Source: Caballeronia sordidicola
GTDB lineage: Bacteria > Pseudomonadota > Gammaproteobacteria > Burkholderiales > Burkholderiaceae
Assembly (NCBI RefSeq): GCF_001544455.2
Contig: NZ_FCOC02000002.1
Coordinates: forward strand, 434,001 to 498,000
Direction of reading: 5' to 3'
DNA: 64,000 nucleotides
Under the pieces are notes generated by a model. The model saw nothing but the letters and a program-made list of their open reading frames with translations. It was not told the origin of the DNA and ran no database searches. Shown in pieces: positions 40,315 to 49,489 of this stretch. Each line of letters starts with the position of its first letter. The stretch's first letter is position 1. A program made the position numbers and the translations under genes.

Positions 40315-40585
40315 AGAGTTCCTTCGTTGATGTGACGGCCGCCCGCCGCTTTTGCCGCCACTTTCATGGAGGCCTTGCCACCGCATGGATTGCTTTGGGA
40401 CGGTCTCGTGTCACGTGCCTGCGGTCACTGCCGCCCGCACGTGCCAGGCTTGCGCCAAAACGCCGCCCAGCGCCGCTGGACGGTTAAACCCATATTGTGC
40501 CTCAAAACCCGCCCTTACCCCGAAAATGGGGGCAATTTCGTCAATAAACAAGCCCGTTTTCCGACCCGCCGACATGCCCGCGCAG
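40315..40585. other. dnaA-dnaN spacer
   Basis: 271 bp without a supported gene. Downstream of dnaA it has a hairpin CCCC-ATTTTC-GGGG (minus), near 40530, but no T-tract. It may contain a dnaN promoter; none was confidently recognised. Confidence 0.35.
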
Positions 40586-42175
40586 CTAGCCCTTGAGCGT
40601 CTGTTCGAGCACGTGCAGTTCGTGGTTTAACTGCGCGTCCGTGCCGCGCTCGGCGGAGATTTTTCGCACGGCGTGAAGCACCGTGGTGTGATCGCGGCCG
40701 CCAAACAGTTCGCCGATTTCGGGCAGGCTTTTCTGGGTGAGTTCCTTGGCCAGGTACATGGCGATCTGGCGCGGCCGTGCAATGTTCGCCGGGCGCTTCT
40801 TGGAGTACATGTCGGCGACCTTGATGTTGTAGAAGTCCGCCGCCGTCTTCTGGATGTTTTCCACCGAAATCTGCCGGTTCTGGACCGTCAGCAAGTCCTT
40901 CAGTGCTTCCTTCGTCAATTCGATGGAAATCTCGCGCCCATGGAACCGCGAGAACGCCAGAATCTTGCGCAGCGCGCCTTCCAGTTCGCGCACGTTCGAA
41001 CGCAAGTGCTTTGCGACAAAAAACGCAACATCTTCCGACAAACTCACGCCTTCCGACTGCGCCTTGCGCATCAGGATGGCCACGCGCATTTCGAGTTCCG
41101 GCGGCTCGATAGCGACCGTCAAGCCCGAGTCGAAGCGCGAGATCAGCCTGTCGTCGATACCCGAAATTTCCTTCGGATAGGTATCGCTGGTAATGATCAC
41201 CTGCGCCTTGTTCGCCACCAGCGCCTCGAACGCGTAGAAAAACTCTTCCTGCGTGCGCGATTTGCCCGAAAAGAACTGGATATCGTCGATCAGCAGCAGG
41301 TCGAGCGAATGGTAGTAACGCTTGAAGTCGTCGAAAGCCTTGCGCTGGTAAGCCTTGACCACGTCCGACACGTATTGCTCGGCATGGATGTAGCGAATCC
41401 GCGCGCCGGCCTTGTCCTGCAGCAACTGATTGCCGATGGCGTGAATCAGGTGCGTCTTGCCCAGCCCCACGCCGCCGTAGAGGAAGAGCGGGTTGTACGA
41501 AATGCCGGGGTTATCGGCGACCTGGATCGCGGCTGCGCGGGCGAGCTGGTTCGCCTTACCCGTCACGAAGTTGTCGAACGTGAGAACGGGGTTGAGCTTC
41601 GAGCGCTCGTAGGCCGAATCGTTTTCGCCGGACGAGGCCGTGCCGCCCGGCCGCCATGTGCGGCGCGCGACGGCGGCTTCGTTGGCGTCGAGGCTCGGCA
41701 AGTCGAGGTCGCCGGCGTCGGACTGATCGTTGAGTTGCCGCGATTGCGCGTCCTGAGCCGCTTCCGCGGCGAGCGCGTTGATATGGGCGCTGGCGTTCGC
41801 GTGGCCACCATTTGGCCGTTCCGCGGCAGCGTCCGCCTGGGCGCGCGGCTGGAACGCGGGCGAAGGCGAAGGTGACGATGGCACCGGAATGGGCGCGGGC
41901 GCGCCGCCCATCGCCTTTCGCGCGGTGGCTTTGGGATCCAGGACGAACTGGATATCGACAGGCGCCTTCCAGAAATCCCGGGCCAGGTCAGCGATACGGC
42001 CCGAAAACTGGCTTTTCACCCAGTCGAGCTTGAACCGGTTGGGTGCGGCAATGCGCAGCGTGCTCGCATCGGCATCGAAATCGACGAGGGCCAGCGGTTT
42101 AATCCACGTGACGTACTGCTGCGGCGTGAGTTCGCGCTCCAGCAATGCGGAACAGTGTTGCCAAAAATCGGTCAT
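40586..42175 (-). CDS. dnaA: Chromosomal replication initiator DnaA
   Basis: 529 aa. Domain I (1-85) binds DnaB and partners; a variable Pro/Ala/Asn-rich domain II (about 95-190) is longer than in E. coli; the AAA+ domain has Walker [14 protein letters not shown], Walker [10 protein letters not shown] and sensor motifs; domain IV is the DNA-binding helix-turn-helix with the signature [15 protein letters not shown]. The start ATG gives the family N-terminus [20 protein letters not shown]. Upstream spacer has one perfect DnaA box (TTATCCACA), consistent with autoregulation. Confidence 0.98.
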   Translation of the reverse strand: MTDFWQHCSALLERELTPQQYVTWIKPLALVDFDADASTLRIAAPNRFKLDWVKSQFSGRIADLARDFWKAPVDIQFVLDPKATARKAMGGAPAPIPVPSSPSPSPAFQPRAQADAAAERPNGGHANASAHINALAAEAAQDAQSRQLNDQSDAGDLDLPSLDANEAAVARRTWRPGGTASSGENDSAYERSKLNPVLTFDNFVTGKANQLARAAAIQVADNPGISYNPLFLYGGVGLGKTHLIHAIGNQLLQDKAGARIRYIHAEQYVSDVVKAYQRKAFDDFKRYYHSLDLLLIDDIQFFSGKSRTQEEFFYAFEALVANKAQVIITSDTYPKEISGIDDRLISRFDSGLTVAIEPPELEMRVAILMRKAQSEGVSLSEDVAFFVAKHLRSNVRELEGALRKILAFSRFHGREISIELTKEALKDLLTVQNRQISVENIQKTAADFYNIKVADMYSKKRPANIARPRQIAMYLAKELTQKSLPEIGELFGGRDHTTVLHAVRKISAERGTDAQLNHELHVLEQTLKG

Positions 42176-42374
42176 CGAGTGCAGTCGTTAGGGTTTACCG
42201 CGAGTCCTGCCGCGGCCCGCGCCGCTATCAGGCGCGAAAGCCGGATGCGTGCGGACAAGCGCGCCCCGAAGTCTTGTCCAGCCTGATTTTGCAGGCGGTA
42301 CAGCGGACCGGGACTACGTGCGGTTGCTTCGGATTGAGGGGTGATTCTAACGCCAAATGGAATCACGGCGCGAG

Positions 42375-42383
42375 TTATCCACA
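42375..42383 (+). promoter_or_regulatory. DnaA box
   Basis: Perfect TTATCCACA. It lies just upstream of where the -35 box of dnaA would be (a -10 TAGAAT is at 42349-42344, minus), so it fits DnaA autoregulation. Confidence 0.75.
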
Positions 42384-42456
42384 GGGACGGACCATCTTGC
42401 GAAGCGAATCCGCTGACCTGTGGACTTCGCCCGAAAACGGCCCTCATGCACCGTAA

Positions 42457-42489
42457 CCTATTGACGGTCAATAGGAAAACGGTTTAAAT
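42457..42489 (+). promoter_or_regulatory. rpmH operon promoter overlapped by a palindrome
   Basis: -35 TTGACG (42461-42466), 17-bp spacer, -10 TTAAAT (42484-42489). The perfect inverted repeat CCTATTGAC-G-GTCAATAGG (42457-42475) covers the -35 box, so a repressor or activator could bind there. The leader to rpmH is about 100 nt. Confidence 0.7.
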
Positions 42490-42593
42490 AGCGGGTTCCG
42501 CAAAACCCGAATTCCTGTACCACCGGCCGGTGCGTCACTTTTTATGTCGCTTCGTCATGCCGCGCGGTCCGTTTTTACCCAAGTGAGACCAAC

Positions 42594-42728
42594 ATGAAAC
42601 GCACTTACCAACCTTCCGTAACCCGTCGCAAGCGCACCCACGGCTTTCGTGTCCGCATGAAGACCGCCGGTGGCCGCAAGGTCATCAACGCTCGCCGTGC
42701 GAAGGGCCGCAAGCGCCTGGCAGTTTAA
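42594..42728 (+). CDS. rpmH: 50S ribosomal protein L34
   Basis: 44 aa, strongly basic; family sequence [18 protein letters not shown], ending in [11 protein letters not shown]. It is too short for most ORF calls but certain from sequence. First gene of rpmH-rnpA-yidD-yidC, next to dnaA on the opposite strand, the standard proteobacterial order. Confidence 0.98.
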   Translation: MKRTYQPSVTRRKRTHGFRVRMKTAGGRKVINARRAKGRKRLAV

Positions 42729-42852
42729 GGTCGCCGGGTCCAGGTCGCCAAGGTCGCTATTGATATCGACAGCGCCCACCGGCACACGCCCCGACGCGAG
42801 CGATGGCCAGGAGGCGCAGCGTACGACGGACTCCGGACAGGAAATCGGTCAG

Positions 42853-43296
42853 TTGCAAGCACGTGCCGCGTTCCCCAAGGCCGCAAGGCTGCTGAAAACG
42901 GATGAGTATTCATCCGTTTTTCGTTTGCGCCCTTGGCGCCGATCCCCGCATTTCGTCCTGTACGGCAAGCCGACGGGCAACGAAGCACGGCTCGGACTGG
43001 TTATCGGCAAGAAGTTTGCGCCGCGCGCCGTGACGCGTAACCTGATCAAACGGCTCGCGCGCGAAGCGTTCAGGCTTCGGCGCGCGGAACTCGGCGGCTG
43101 GGACATCCTGTTGCGCATGCACGCGAAGATCGACCGCAAGGCCATGCCGAGCGCAAAATCACCGCCACTGCGCGCGTTGTGTCGCGAGGAAATCGACGGT
43201 CTGCTCGAGCGTGCCGTGCGCGAAGCCGCGCGACGCGCGTCCGGGCCGGATGCGCCGGTTACTGTCAACGATCCACCCACGCCCGCGGGCTCTTGA
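42853..43296 (+). CDS. rnpA: Ribonuclease P protein component, TTG start
   Basis: 147 aa from a TTG, encoding the protein subunit that helps RNase P RNA process tRNA 5' ends. Family motif [20 protein letters not shown] (RNR-type core), preceded by [17 protein letters not shown]. Between the rpmH stop (42728) and this point there is no in-frame ATG or GTG; the TTG gives [18 protein letters not shown], which agrees with Burkholderia relatives as I remember them (they begin MQ-A). An AGGAAA lies about 9 nt upstream. The long ATG (42670) starts inside rpmH and would add non-family residues. Confidence 0.88.
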   Translation: MQARAAFPKAARLLKTDEYSSVFRLRPWRRSPHFVLYGKPTGNEARLGLVIGKKFAPRAVTRNLIKRLAREAFRLRRAELGGWDILLRMHAKIDRKAMPSAKSPPLRALCREEIDGLLERAVREAARRASGPDAPVTVNDPPTPAGS

Positions 43297-43346
43297 GCAG
43301 CGCCAGACGGAAAACCGGTCCGGACCTGGGTCCAGGCGTGAATCCT

Positions 43347-43748
43347 ATGCAAACGGCACACATTGCAAAAACGGCGTTGATCGCCTTATTGCGCTTTTAC
43401 AAGGTTGCGGTGAGCCCCATGCTCGGCGACCGGTGCCGCTTTTACCCATCGTGTTCTGACTACGCGCGCGAAGCAATCCAGTATCATGGCGCCGCGCGTG
43501 GATCATTCCTCGCAGCAAAACGTCTGTGCCGCTGCCATCCGTTTTCGGCTGGCGGCATCGATCTGGTTCCCGTGCCACCGTGCGCCGCCGGCTGCGTTCC
43601 GCAGGATGGCGTGCCGGCGGCGGGCCCAGTCGCCGACTCTGCCCCGAATCCAGCACATTCGCCTGATCCGTCCTTATCGACGGACAAGGTGGACGTGGTG
43701 AGTTCAAACCCAAACGGCGCCCATAACGCGCTTTTCGATCGACACTGA
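43347..43748 (+). CDS. yidD: Membrane protein insertion factor YidD
   Basis: 133 aa. Family core of about 75 residues: an N-terminal amphipathic helix ([15 protein letters not shown]), [15 protein letters not shown] and [14 protein letters not shown], containing the conserved cysteines. YidD aids YidC in membrane insertion. The C-terminal 55 residues are a Pro/Ala/Ser-rich tail beyond the usual family length. The ATG at 43347 gives the family start [15 protein letters not shown]; earlier in-frame starts overlap rnpA. It is 8 bp before yidC. Confidence 0.92.
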   Translation: MQTAHIAKTALIALLRFYKVAVSPMLGDRCRFYPSCSDYAREAIQYHGAARGSFLAAKRLCRCHPFSAGGIDLVPVPPCAAGCVPQDGVPAAGPVADSAPNPAHSPDPSLSTDKVDVVSSNPNGAHNALFDRH

Positions 43749-43756
43749 GACAACGC

Positions 43757-45448
43757 ATGGATATCAAACGTACCGTCCTATGGGTCATCTTTTTCATGTC
43801 GGCTGTCATGCTGTTCGACAACTGGCAACGTGACCATGGGCGTCAGTCGATGTTCTTCCCGAGCGCCGTTCCGACCAAGACGGCGGCCACGGCAGCACCG
43901 GGAACCACGACGCCGGGCACGCACGCCTCCGACCTGCCCGCCACTGCCGGCGCTCCGGGTTCGCCCGCGGCGCCCGGCGGCGCCGCGGTTCCTGGCGCCA
44001 ACGCGCCGGCCGCCGACGCCGCGCAACTGGTGAAGTTCACCACCGACGTGTATTCCGGCGACATCGACACACGCGGCGGCACGCTCTCGAAGCTGTCGCT
44101 CGTGAAAGAAGGCGACGGCAAGCAGCCCGACCTGTACATCACGCTTTTCGACCACACCGCCACGCACACGTACCTCGCGCGCACGGGCTTGCTCGGCGGC
44201 GACTTCCCGAACCACAACGACGTGTTCACGCTGGTTCCGGGTGGCCAGACGTCGATGGGTAACGGCAACACGCTGTCGCTTGCATTCGAGTCGGCGGCCA
44301 AGGGTGGCGTGAAGGTCGTCAAGACCTACACGTTCACGCGCGGCAGCTACGTGATCAACGTCGACACCAAGGTGCAGAACGTCGGCACCACGCCGGTCAC
44401 GCCGCGTCTTTATATGGAACTGGTGCGCGACAACTCGCCGGTGGAAACGCCGCGTTTCTCGCACACGTTCATTGGGCCGGCTGTTTATTCCGACCAGCAT
44501 CACTTCCAGAAAATCGACTTCAGCGATATCGACAAGGACAAGGCAACGTTTACGCCGTCCGCCGATAACGGCTGGATCGCGATGGTGCAGCACTATTTCG
44601 CATCGGCGTGGATTCCGCAGCAGGGCGTGAAGCGCGATATCTATGTGCAGAAAATCGATCCGGCGTTGTATCGCGTGGGCGTGCAGCAGCCGTTGCAAAC
44701 CATTGCGCCTGGACAAACCATCGACGTGAAGGCGCGCCTCTTCGCAGGTCCAGAAGAAGAGCGCATGCTCGAAGGCATCGCGCCGGGTCTCGAGCTGGTG
44801 AAAGACTACGGCATGGTGACGATCATTGCGAAGCCGCTGTTCTGGCTGCTCGAGAAGATCCATAGCTATGTTGGCAACTGGGGCTGGGCGATCATCCTGC
44901 TCACGCTGCTGATCAAGGCGGTGTTCTTCCCGTTGTCGGCGGCGAGCTACAAGTCGATGGCGCGCATGAAGACCATCACGCCGCGCATGACGCAGATTCG
45001 CGAGCGATATAAGGGCGATCCGCAGAAGATGAACGCGGAACTGATGGCGCTCTATAAGACCGAGAAGGTGAATCCGTTCGGCGGTTGTCTGCCTGTGGTG
45101 GTGCAGATTCCGGTGTTTATTTCGCTGTATTGGGTGTTGCTGTCGTCGGTGGAAATGCGCGGTGCACCGTGGATCTTGTGGATCCACGATTTGTCGCAAG
45201 CCGATCCGTTCTTCATTTTGCCGGTGCTGATGGCTGTATCCATGTTCCTGCAAACGCGGTTGAATCCCACGCCGCCGGATCCGGTTCAGGCAAAGATGAT
45301 GATGTTCATGCCGCTGGCTTTCTCGGTCATGTTCTTCTTCTTCCCGTCAGGGCTGGTTTTGTATTACGTGGTGAACAACGTGCTTTCCATCGCGCAGCAG
45401 TATTACATTACGCGAATGATGGGACAGAAGAAGGTAGCGAAGGCTTGA
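43757..45448 (+). CDS. yidC: Membrane protein insertase YidC
   Basis: 563 aa. N-terminal helix ([18 protein letters not shown]), a Pro/Ala/Gly-rich stretch (about 45-90), the large periplasmic beta domain (about 90-345), and five C-terminal helices with the conserved insertase core: [39 protein letters not shown], then [19 protein letters not shown]. Inserts proteins alone or with SecYEG. Terminator follows at 45481. Confidence 0.97.
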   Translation: MDIKRTVLWVIFFMSAVMLFDNWQRDHGRQSMFFPSAVPTKTAATAAPGTTTPGTHASDLPATAGAPGSPAAPGGAAVPGANAPAADAAQLVKFTTDVYSGDIDTRGGTLSKLSLVKEGDGKQPDLYITLFDHTATHTYLARTGLLGGDFPNHNDVFTLVPGGQTSMGNGNTLSLAFESAAKGGVKVVKTYTFTRGSYVINVDTKVQNVGTTPVTPRLYMELVRDNSPVETPRFSHTFIGPAVYSDQHHFQKIDFSDIDKDKATFTPSADNGWIAMVQHYFASAWIPQQGVKRDIYVQKIDPALYRVGVQQPLQTIAPGQTIDVKARLFAGPEEERMLEGIAPGLELVKDYGMVTIIAKPLFWLLEKIHSYVGNWGWAIILLTLLIKAVFFPLSAASYKSMARMKTITPRMTQIRERYKGDPQKMNAELMALYKTEKVNPFGGCLPVVVQIPVFISLYWVLLSSVEMRGAPWILWIHDLSQADPFFILPVLMAVSMFLQTRLNPTPPDPVQAKMMMFMPLAFSVMFFFFPSGLVLYYVVNNVLSIAQQYYITRMMGQKKVAKA

Positions 45449-45480
45449 GGTTCGGTCTTTGACTGCGAACAGTTGAATGA

Positions 45481-45512
45481 AAACGCCCGGTTTATGCCGG
45501 GCGTTTTTTTGT
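45481..45512 (+). terminator. Terminator after yidC
   Basis: AACGCCCGG / CCGGGCGTT with a 6-nt loop (45483-45506), then T7; ends the rpmH-rnpA-yidD-yidC operon. Confidence 0.92.
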
Positions 45513-45615
45513 TTATGAGGGGTTTAAAGAGCTTTCCCACATCCGCTTGAAAGGTCGATAAAGCTTGCGAAAGCTCCCCAGCATTCCATTGATTCAGATT
45601 TTGAACGAGAGCACT

Positions 45616-46035
45616 TCACCGTTTACTCCCCGCCCCATAGAACTGGTCAACAAGTTCTTCAAGCAAATACCGGTGATGCGGTGATAGCGCTTCAATCTTC
45701 GAAGCGAGTTCGAGCGTTTCTTCGGACGCTGGATACTTCTCATCGTGGGCAATCGGTTTGGGCGTGCTTTGTGGATTGCCGCTTGGCGGCGGTCCGTAAT
45801 GCAACCAATGTTGCTCAACCTTGAACCACGCTGCGAGCGTAGCCAATTTGTCCGCAGTGGGAATCGAACGCGCAGTCAGCCATTTGTGAGTTGTCTGAGC
45901 TGAAACAGGTTCGCCGTGATATCGCAAATTGAAATGCAAGGCGAGATCAGTTGCGCCGCGCATCTTCTCGGGCGCGCGGGTCATCGAAAATTTGAGCCGA
46001 TCCGAAAAATCGGCTTTCTCTTGGGGCGTTGGCAT
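45616..46035 (-). CDS. Helix-turn-helix (XRE-like) regulator
   Basis: 139-aa protein with an XRE-like DNA-binding domain: AQTTHKWLTARSIPTADKLATLAAWFKV in the middle (about 46-73), resembling phage CI/CII-type regulators in Burkholderia genomes. C-terminal helical extension (about 100-139) may dimerise. It is divergent from mnmE, and a palindromic TTAAGA-ATTG-TCTTAA lies at 46255-46270 between them, a possible operator. Targets unknown. Confidence 0.75.
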   Translation of the reverse strand: MPTPQEKADFSDRLKFSMTRAPEKMRGATDLALHFNLRYHGEPVSAQTTHKWLTARSIPTADKLATLAAWFKVEQHWLHYGPPPSGNPQSTPKPIAHDEKYPASEETLELASKIEALSPHHRYLLEELVDQFYGAGSKR

Positions 46036-46351
46036 AGGTCGCGATTGTGCGAGGCAAACGCACTGGCTAAGTCAACCGTCTGCGCTAGATATGGCGCAAG
46101 TTTCCGCTTTTTTATCGTGTGCGAGGAAAACAAACAAAATTTCGGGGTTGAATTGCCAGTCCATGCAAAGCCCTTACCCGTGACATTTGCGTACACCGAA
46201 ATGATGCACATCTCCGACCCATCCTCCAGACCATCATAGCCCACATAAGATAGATTAAGAATTGTCTTAACGTCGTTGGTTAGCTAAGCGAAATCAACTC
46301 GCCGCGCTACAATGCCGCGACTCATTTATCGCCGGTTTATTCGAGAAAATC
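46036..46351. promoter_or_regulatory. Divergent region, HTH regulator / mnmE
   Basis: 316 bp without a supported gene, AT-richer than average. It holds the inverted repeat TTAAGA-N4-TCTTAA (46255-46270) and a good -10 TACAAT (46308-46313) about 40 bp before mnmE. ORFs in it are short and lack ribosome sites. Confidence 0.5.
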
Positions 46352-47740
46352 ATGTGCAATAACGACTCCGATCCGATCGTCGCGATCGCTACTGCGCCGG
46401 GTCGCGGCGGTATTGGCGTGGTGCGGCTTTCGTTCGGGCGAGCGGGCGAAGCGGCCGCGAAACACGCCATGCTCGCGCTGTGCGGCCAGTTGCTCGAAGC
46501 GCGTCACGCGACGTATGCGCCATTTGTCGATGCACACGGTGAAGCACTTGATCGCGGTATCGCCATGTACTTTCCCGCGCCTCATTCCTACACCGGCGAG
46601 CATGTGCTCGAACTGCAGGGACATGGCGGACCTGTCGTCATGCAACTGCTGCTACAGCGCGCCATAGATGCCGGGCGCGAGTTCGGCCTGCGCCTCGCCG
46701 AGCCGGGTGAGTTTACGCGTCGCGCGTTCCTCAATGACAAGCTCGATCTAGCGCAAGCCGAGGCCGTTGCCGATTTGATCGAAGCAAGCACGGAGGCTGC
46801 CGCGCGTTCGGCCGGCCGTTCACTCGATGGCGCGTTTTCCCGCCAGATCCATGCGCTCGTGGAAGACGTGATCACGTTGCGGATGCTGGTCGAAGCAACG
46901 CTTGATTTCCCCGAGGAAGAGATCGATTTCCTCGAAGCCGCCGATGCCCGCGGCAAGCTCGCACGCATCCGGGCGTTGCTCGACAAAGTGCTCGCCGATG
47001 CGCGGCAAGGCGCGTTGTTGCGCGAGGGTTTGTCGGTGGTGCTCGCGGGGCAGCCGAATGTCGGCAAGTCTTCGTTGCTCAATGCGCTGGCAGGTGCGGA
47101 ACTCGCCATCGTCACGCCAATTGCCGGCACGACGCGCGACAAGGTTACGCAGACCATTCAGATTGAAGGCATTCCGATTCATGTCATCGATACCGCCGGT
47201 TTGCGCGACACGCAGGACGAGGTTGAGCGGATTGGAATTGAAAGGACATGGGGCGAGATCGACCGCGCGGATGTGGTGTTGCATCTGCTCGATGCACGCG
47301 AAACGCTGAGCGTGGACGACACCGCCATCGCCGCACGTTTTCCTGTTGGCGTGCCGGTCGTGCGCGTGTTGAACAAGGCGGATCTGGCGGGTGTGAAGGC
47401 GGCCGCCTCGATCGCCCGCAATGATGTGCGCGAGGTTCGTTTATCGGCGAAAACGGGAGATGGGATTGCGCTGCTGCGCGAGGAATTGCTGAAGATCGCA
47501 GGATGGCAAGCGGGCGCTGAGAGCATCTACCTGGCGCGCGAGCGGCATTTGATTGCGCTGCGGGCGGCGCGCGAGCATTTGGCCACAGCGGCGGATCACG
47601 CTGATCAAAACGCCCAGGCGCTCGACCTGTTCGCCGAAGAGCTGAGGCTTGCGCAGGATCAGTTGAATTCGATTACTGGCGAGTTCAGTTCGGACGACTT
47701 GTTGGGCGTGATTTTTAGCCGGTTTTGTATCGGGAAATGA
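46352..47740 (+). CDS. mnmE: tRNA modification GTPase MnmE
   Basis: 462 aa. With MnmG, makes the cmnm5 modification of wobble U34 in tRNAs. N-terminal folate-binding domain (1-120: [14 protein letters not shown]), helical domain, G domain with G1 [13 protein letters not shown]2 IAGTTRD, G3 DTAGLRD and G4 NKAD, and the C-terminal FCIGK with the catalytic cysteine. Position beside the replication-start genes is common. Confidence 0.97.
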   Translation: MCNNDSDPIVAIATAPGRGGIGVVRLSFGRAGEAAAKHAMLALCGQLLEARHATYAPFVDAHGEALDRGIAMYFPAPHSYTGEHVLELQGHGGPVVMQLLLQRAIDAGREFGLRLAEPGEFTRRAFLNDKLDLAQAEAVADLIEASTEAAARSAGRSLDGAFSRQIHALVEDVITLRMLVEATLDFPEEEIDFLEAADARGKLARIRALLDKVLADARQGALLREGLSVVLAGQPNVGKSSLLNALAGAELAIVTPIAGTTRDKVTQTIQIEGIPIHVIDTAGLRDTQDEVERIGIERTWGEIDRADVVLHLLDARETLSVDDTAIAARFPVGVPVVRVLNKADLAGVKAAASIARNDVREVRLSAKTGDGIALLREELLKIAGWQAGAESIYLARERHLIALRAAREHLATAADHADQNAQALDLFAEELRLAQDQLNSITGEFSSDDLLGVIFSRFCIGK

Positions 47741-47803
47741 TGGTTCGAGTTGATCGGCACTTCACCCTCGCCAATGAAGTGCCCTGACGCACGCAAGCCT
47801 ATA

Positions 47804-48430
47804 TCACCCCGCCTTCTTCCAAACCGCCGCAAACACTCCCGCACCCATCAGCAAGACACCGCCCGTCCGGTTCACCGTCCGCTGCACGCTCGGGCGCCTG
47901 ATCGCTCGCCGCGCCACCGATGCCAACATCGCGTAGCCAAACGCATTCGCCGCCGCCAGCCCGACAAACGTCGCCTCCATGATCGCGATCTGCGAAATGC
48001 CGGCCGCGTGTGGATCGATGAATTGCGGCAGGAACGCCACGAAGAAAATGATGCTCTTCGGGTTCAATGTCGTCACAGCATAAGCATGCGCGACGATCCG
48101 TCCCGTGCGCAATTCGGCGGGTGGCCGGACCGCGTCGGCATCCATCACGGGTGCACGCCAGAGCTTGATACCCAGATAGACGAGATACACCGCGCCGACC
48201 CATTTGAGTATCATGAACAATTCCGCCGATGCCGCGAGCAGCACGCCAAGTCCGAGCATGGAAGCTGTCATTGAAGTGAGGTCGCCCAGAGCAACGCCGG
48301 CAGTAGTCGCGAGAGCGTATTTGCGGCCGTGTCCGAGTGCGTACGACACCACGAGCAGCACGGTCGGTCCGGGGATTGCAACAAGTATTGCCGATGCGAT
48401 CGCGAACGGCAGCCATTGGGCGAGTGTCAT
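47804..48430 (-). CDS. LysE/RhtB family amino-acid exporter
   Basis: 208 aa, six hydrophobic segments. Signature in helix 1: LVAIPGPTVLLVVSYALGHG; second motif TLNPKSIIFFVAFLPQF. Substrate not known. It is separate from the LysE gene at 6544. Its start is 56 bp from the palindrome ATTTGTGCACAAAT (48486-48499), which could control it or the small RNA B beyond. Confidence 0.85.
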   Translation of the reverse strand: MTLAQWLPFAIASAILVAIPGPTVLLVVSYALGHGRKYALATTAGVALGDLTSMTASMLGLGVLLAASAELFMILKWVGAVYLVYLGIKLWRAPVMDADAVRPPAELRTGRIVAHAYAVTTLNPKSIIFFVAFLPQFIDPHAAGISQIAIMEATFVGLAAANAFGYAMLASVARRAIRRPSVQRTVNRTGGVLLMGAGVFAAVWKKAG

Positions 48431-48587
48431 ATGAGCTCCTGGGAAGAAGCTTCGATTAATCCATGCCGGCGCGTTTCTGACAACAATTTGTGCACAAATA
48501 GCGCGCTAGGGCCTTGTTCGGTCCAAGCGTTCCTGGCACACAAGCTGCTCATTGTTCGGCGGACTTCGACCAGCGATCAAGTCCGGT

Positions 48588-48655
48588 AATGCGAAGTGTC
48601 TCCTCCCTCACTCGTGAGGTTTAATGCCCGGTTCTAATGAGCCGGGCATTTTTTA
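48588..48655 (+). ncRNA. Candidate small RNA B, CTCCTCC loop
   Basis: Plus-strand element. CG-A-AGTG (48592-48598) pairs with CACTCG (48609-48614), with one bulged A, leaving a 10-nt loop TCTCCTCCCT. The 10-mer TGTCTCCTCC (48597-48606) is identical to the one in element C. An alternative small hairpin CCTCA-CTCG-TGAGG (48606-48619) would occlude part of it. The terminator is AATGCCCGG / CCGGGCATT then T6 (48623-48655). A weak promoter, TTCGAC, 16 bp, TAATGC, could start the RNA near 48595. No protein gene of its own is nearby. Confidence 0.6.
48623..48655 (+). terminator. Terminator of small RNA B
   Basis: Perfect 9-bp arms AATGCCCGG (48623-48631) and CCGGGCATT (48642-48650), loop 10 nt, then T6. 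Confidence 0.88.
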
Positions 48656-48880
48656 TAGCGAACGCGGATTGCGCTGCATCAATTACTTGATTTCATTTAG
48701 CCGGTCCACCAATAAGGCGCTTTAATAAATCCACCAAGGTGCGGCAATCTGTCGTGTTGCAAACGCACACAACTCGTGCTTGCTCTTTCAAATTCGTGGT
48801 CTACGATAAACGCTGCATATTAATAACTAGCCACTGAATACATAGCTACTTCCCCAGAGACGGTTGCATGGAGGCTATAA

Positions 48881-49225
48881 ATGAAAAAGAGCGCTGCCGC
48901 TGCTTTCGCGGTGATCTGCGTGCTTGCCGCAATCACTTCTGTCAAGGCACAAGACAAGCTCATCCAGCCGCAACAAACATTCAGTTTCCTGCCTAATTCG
49001 TATGGATGTTTATCGAAGGATAAATTCGATTCCGCCGATCAACACGCTCAAGCCGGCGAACATCAGAAAGTGCAGGAATTCTTTTCCGGGTTTCAATGCC
49101 TAGCTACTCCAGAAGACGCGGATTTTCGCGTGGTACGGGTTATTGGCCATGATGTCGAATTCGTGAATGCCGCAAATAGCGATACCCAAGGCATGTGGAC
49201 CGCGGATCGATTTATCAAGCAATAA
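48881..49225 (+). CDS. Small exported protein of unknown function
   Basis: 114 aa with a signal peptide (KKSAAAAFAVICVLAAITSVKA, cleaved after VKA). The mature part has two cysteines (YGCLSKD, FQCLATP), possibly a disulphide. GGAGG lies 7 nt before the ATG. I do not recognise the family. It ends 264 bp before yaeQ. Confidence 0.72.
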   Translation: MKKSAAAAFAVICVLAAITSVKAQDKLIQPQQTFSFLPNSYGCLSKDKFDSADQHAQAGEHQKVQEFFSGFQCLATPEDADFRVVRVIGHDVEFVNAANSDTQGMWTADRFIKQ

Positions 49226-49489
49226 GCTCAAAAAACGCTACGCAAAAGCCACAAACAAACCGGCGGCGTTTGCCGCCCGTTTGCATTCAGGCGTACAACC
49301 TCAAGCAACAACGTGTGCCAGTTCTGACGCAATCCTTTTGCGTCAACGCCAGTCCTCGCGTCAATCTGCGCAATCAACGAACGCGTTCGGTATCATCACG
49401 CGTCGGCGCACGCCAAAAGCGGCGTTCCTCGTCCAAATTCTCTTCCAAATCCCTTTTACGGCCTCCCACCCGAGGCCTTCCGGTGCTGC

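Larger units (their letters stand above)
42176..42593. other. dnaA-rpmH spacer, putative oriC region
   Basis: 418-bp divergent spacer. One perfect DnaA box, TTATCCACA, at 42375-42383, and a weaker inverted one, TGTGGACTT, at 42419-42427. It contains a dnaA -10 candidate TAGAAT (minus, 42349-42344) and the rpmH promoter (42461-42489). A nearly symmetrical 19-bp inverted repeat CCTATTGAC-G-GTCAATAGG lies at 42457-42475. In relatives oriC lies beside dnaA, so this is the best candidate in the window, but it shows only one clear DnaA box, fewer than usual for a full origin. Confidence 0.5.
48431..48880. other. 450-bp spacer with palindrome and small RNA B
   Basis: Between the LysE gene (minus) and the exported protein (plus). 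It holds the perfect 14-bp palindrome ATTTGTGCACAAAT (48486-48499), candidate small RNA B with its terminator (48588-48655), then AT-rich sequence with a -10-like TATTAA near 48817 that may serve the exported-protein gene. No protein gene is convincing here. Confidence 0.5.

Noticed and set aside
43778..45253. Long minus-strand ORF opposite yidC
   Set aside because: Shadow frame; no family motif, Arg/His-rich.
45929..46239. Plus-strand ORFs overlapping the HTH regulator and the mnmE spacer
   Set aside because: No ribosome site, and they end in AT-rich promoter-like sequence; probably chance.
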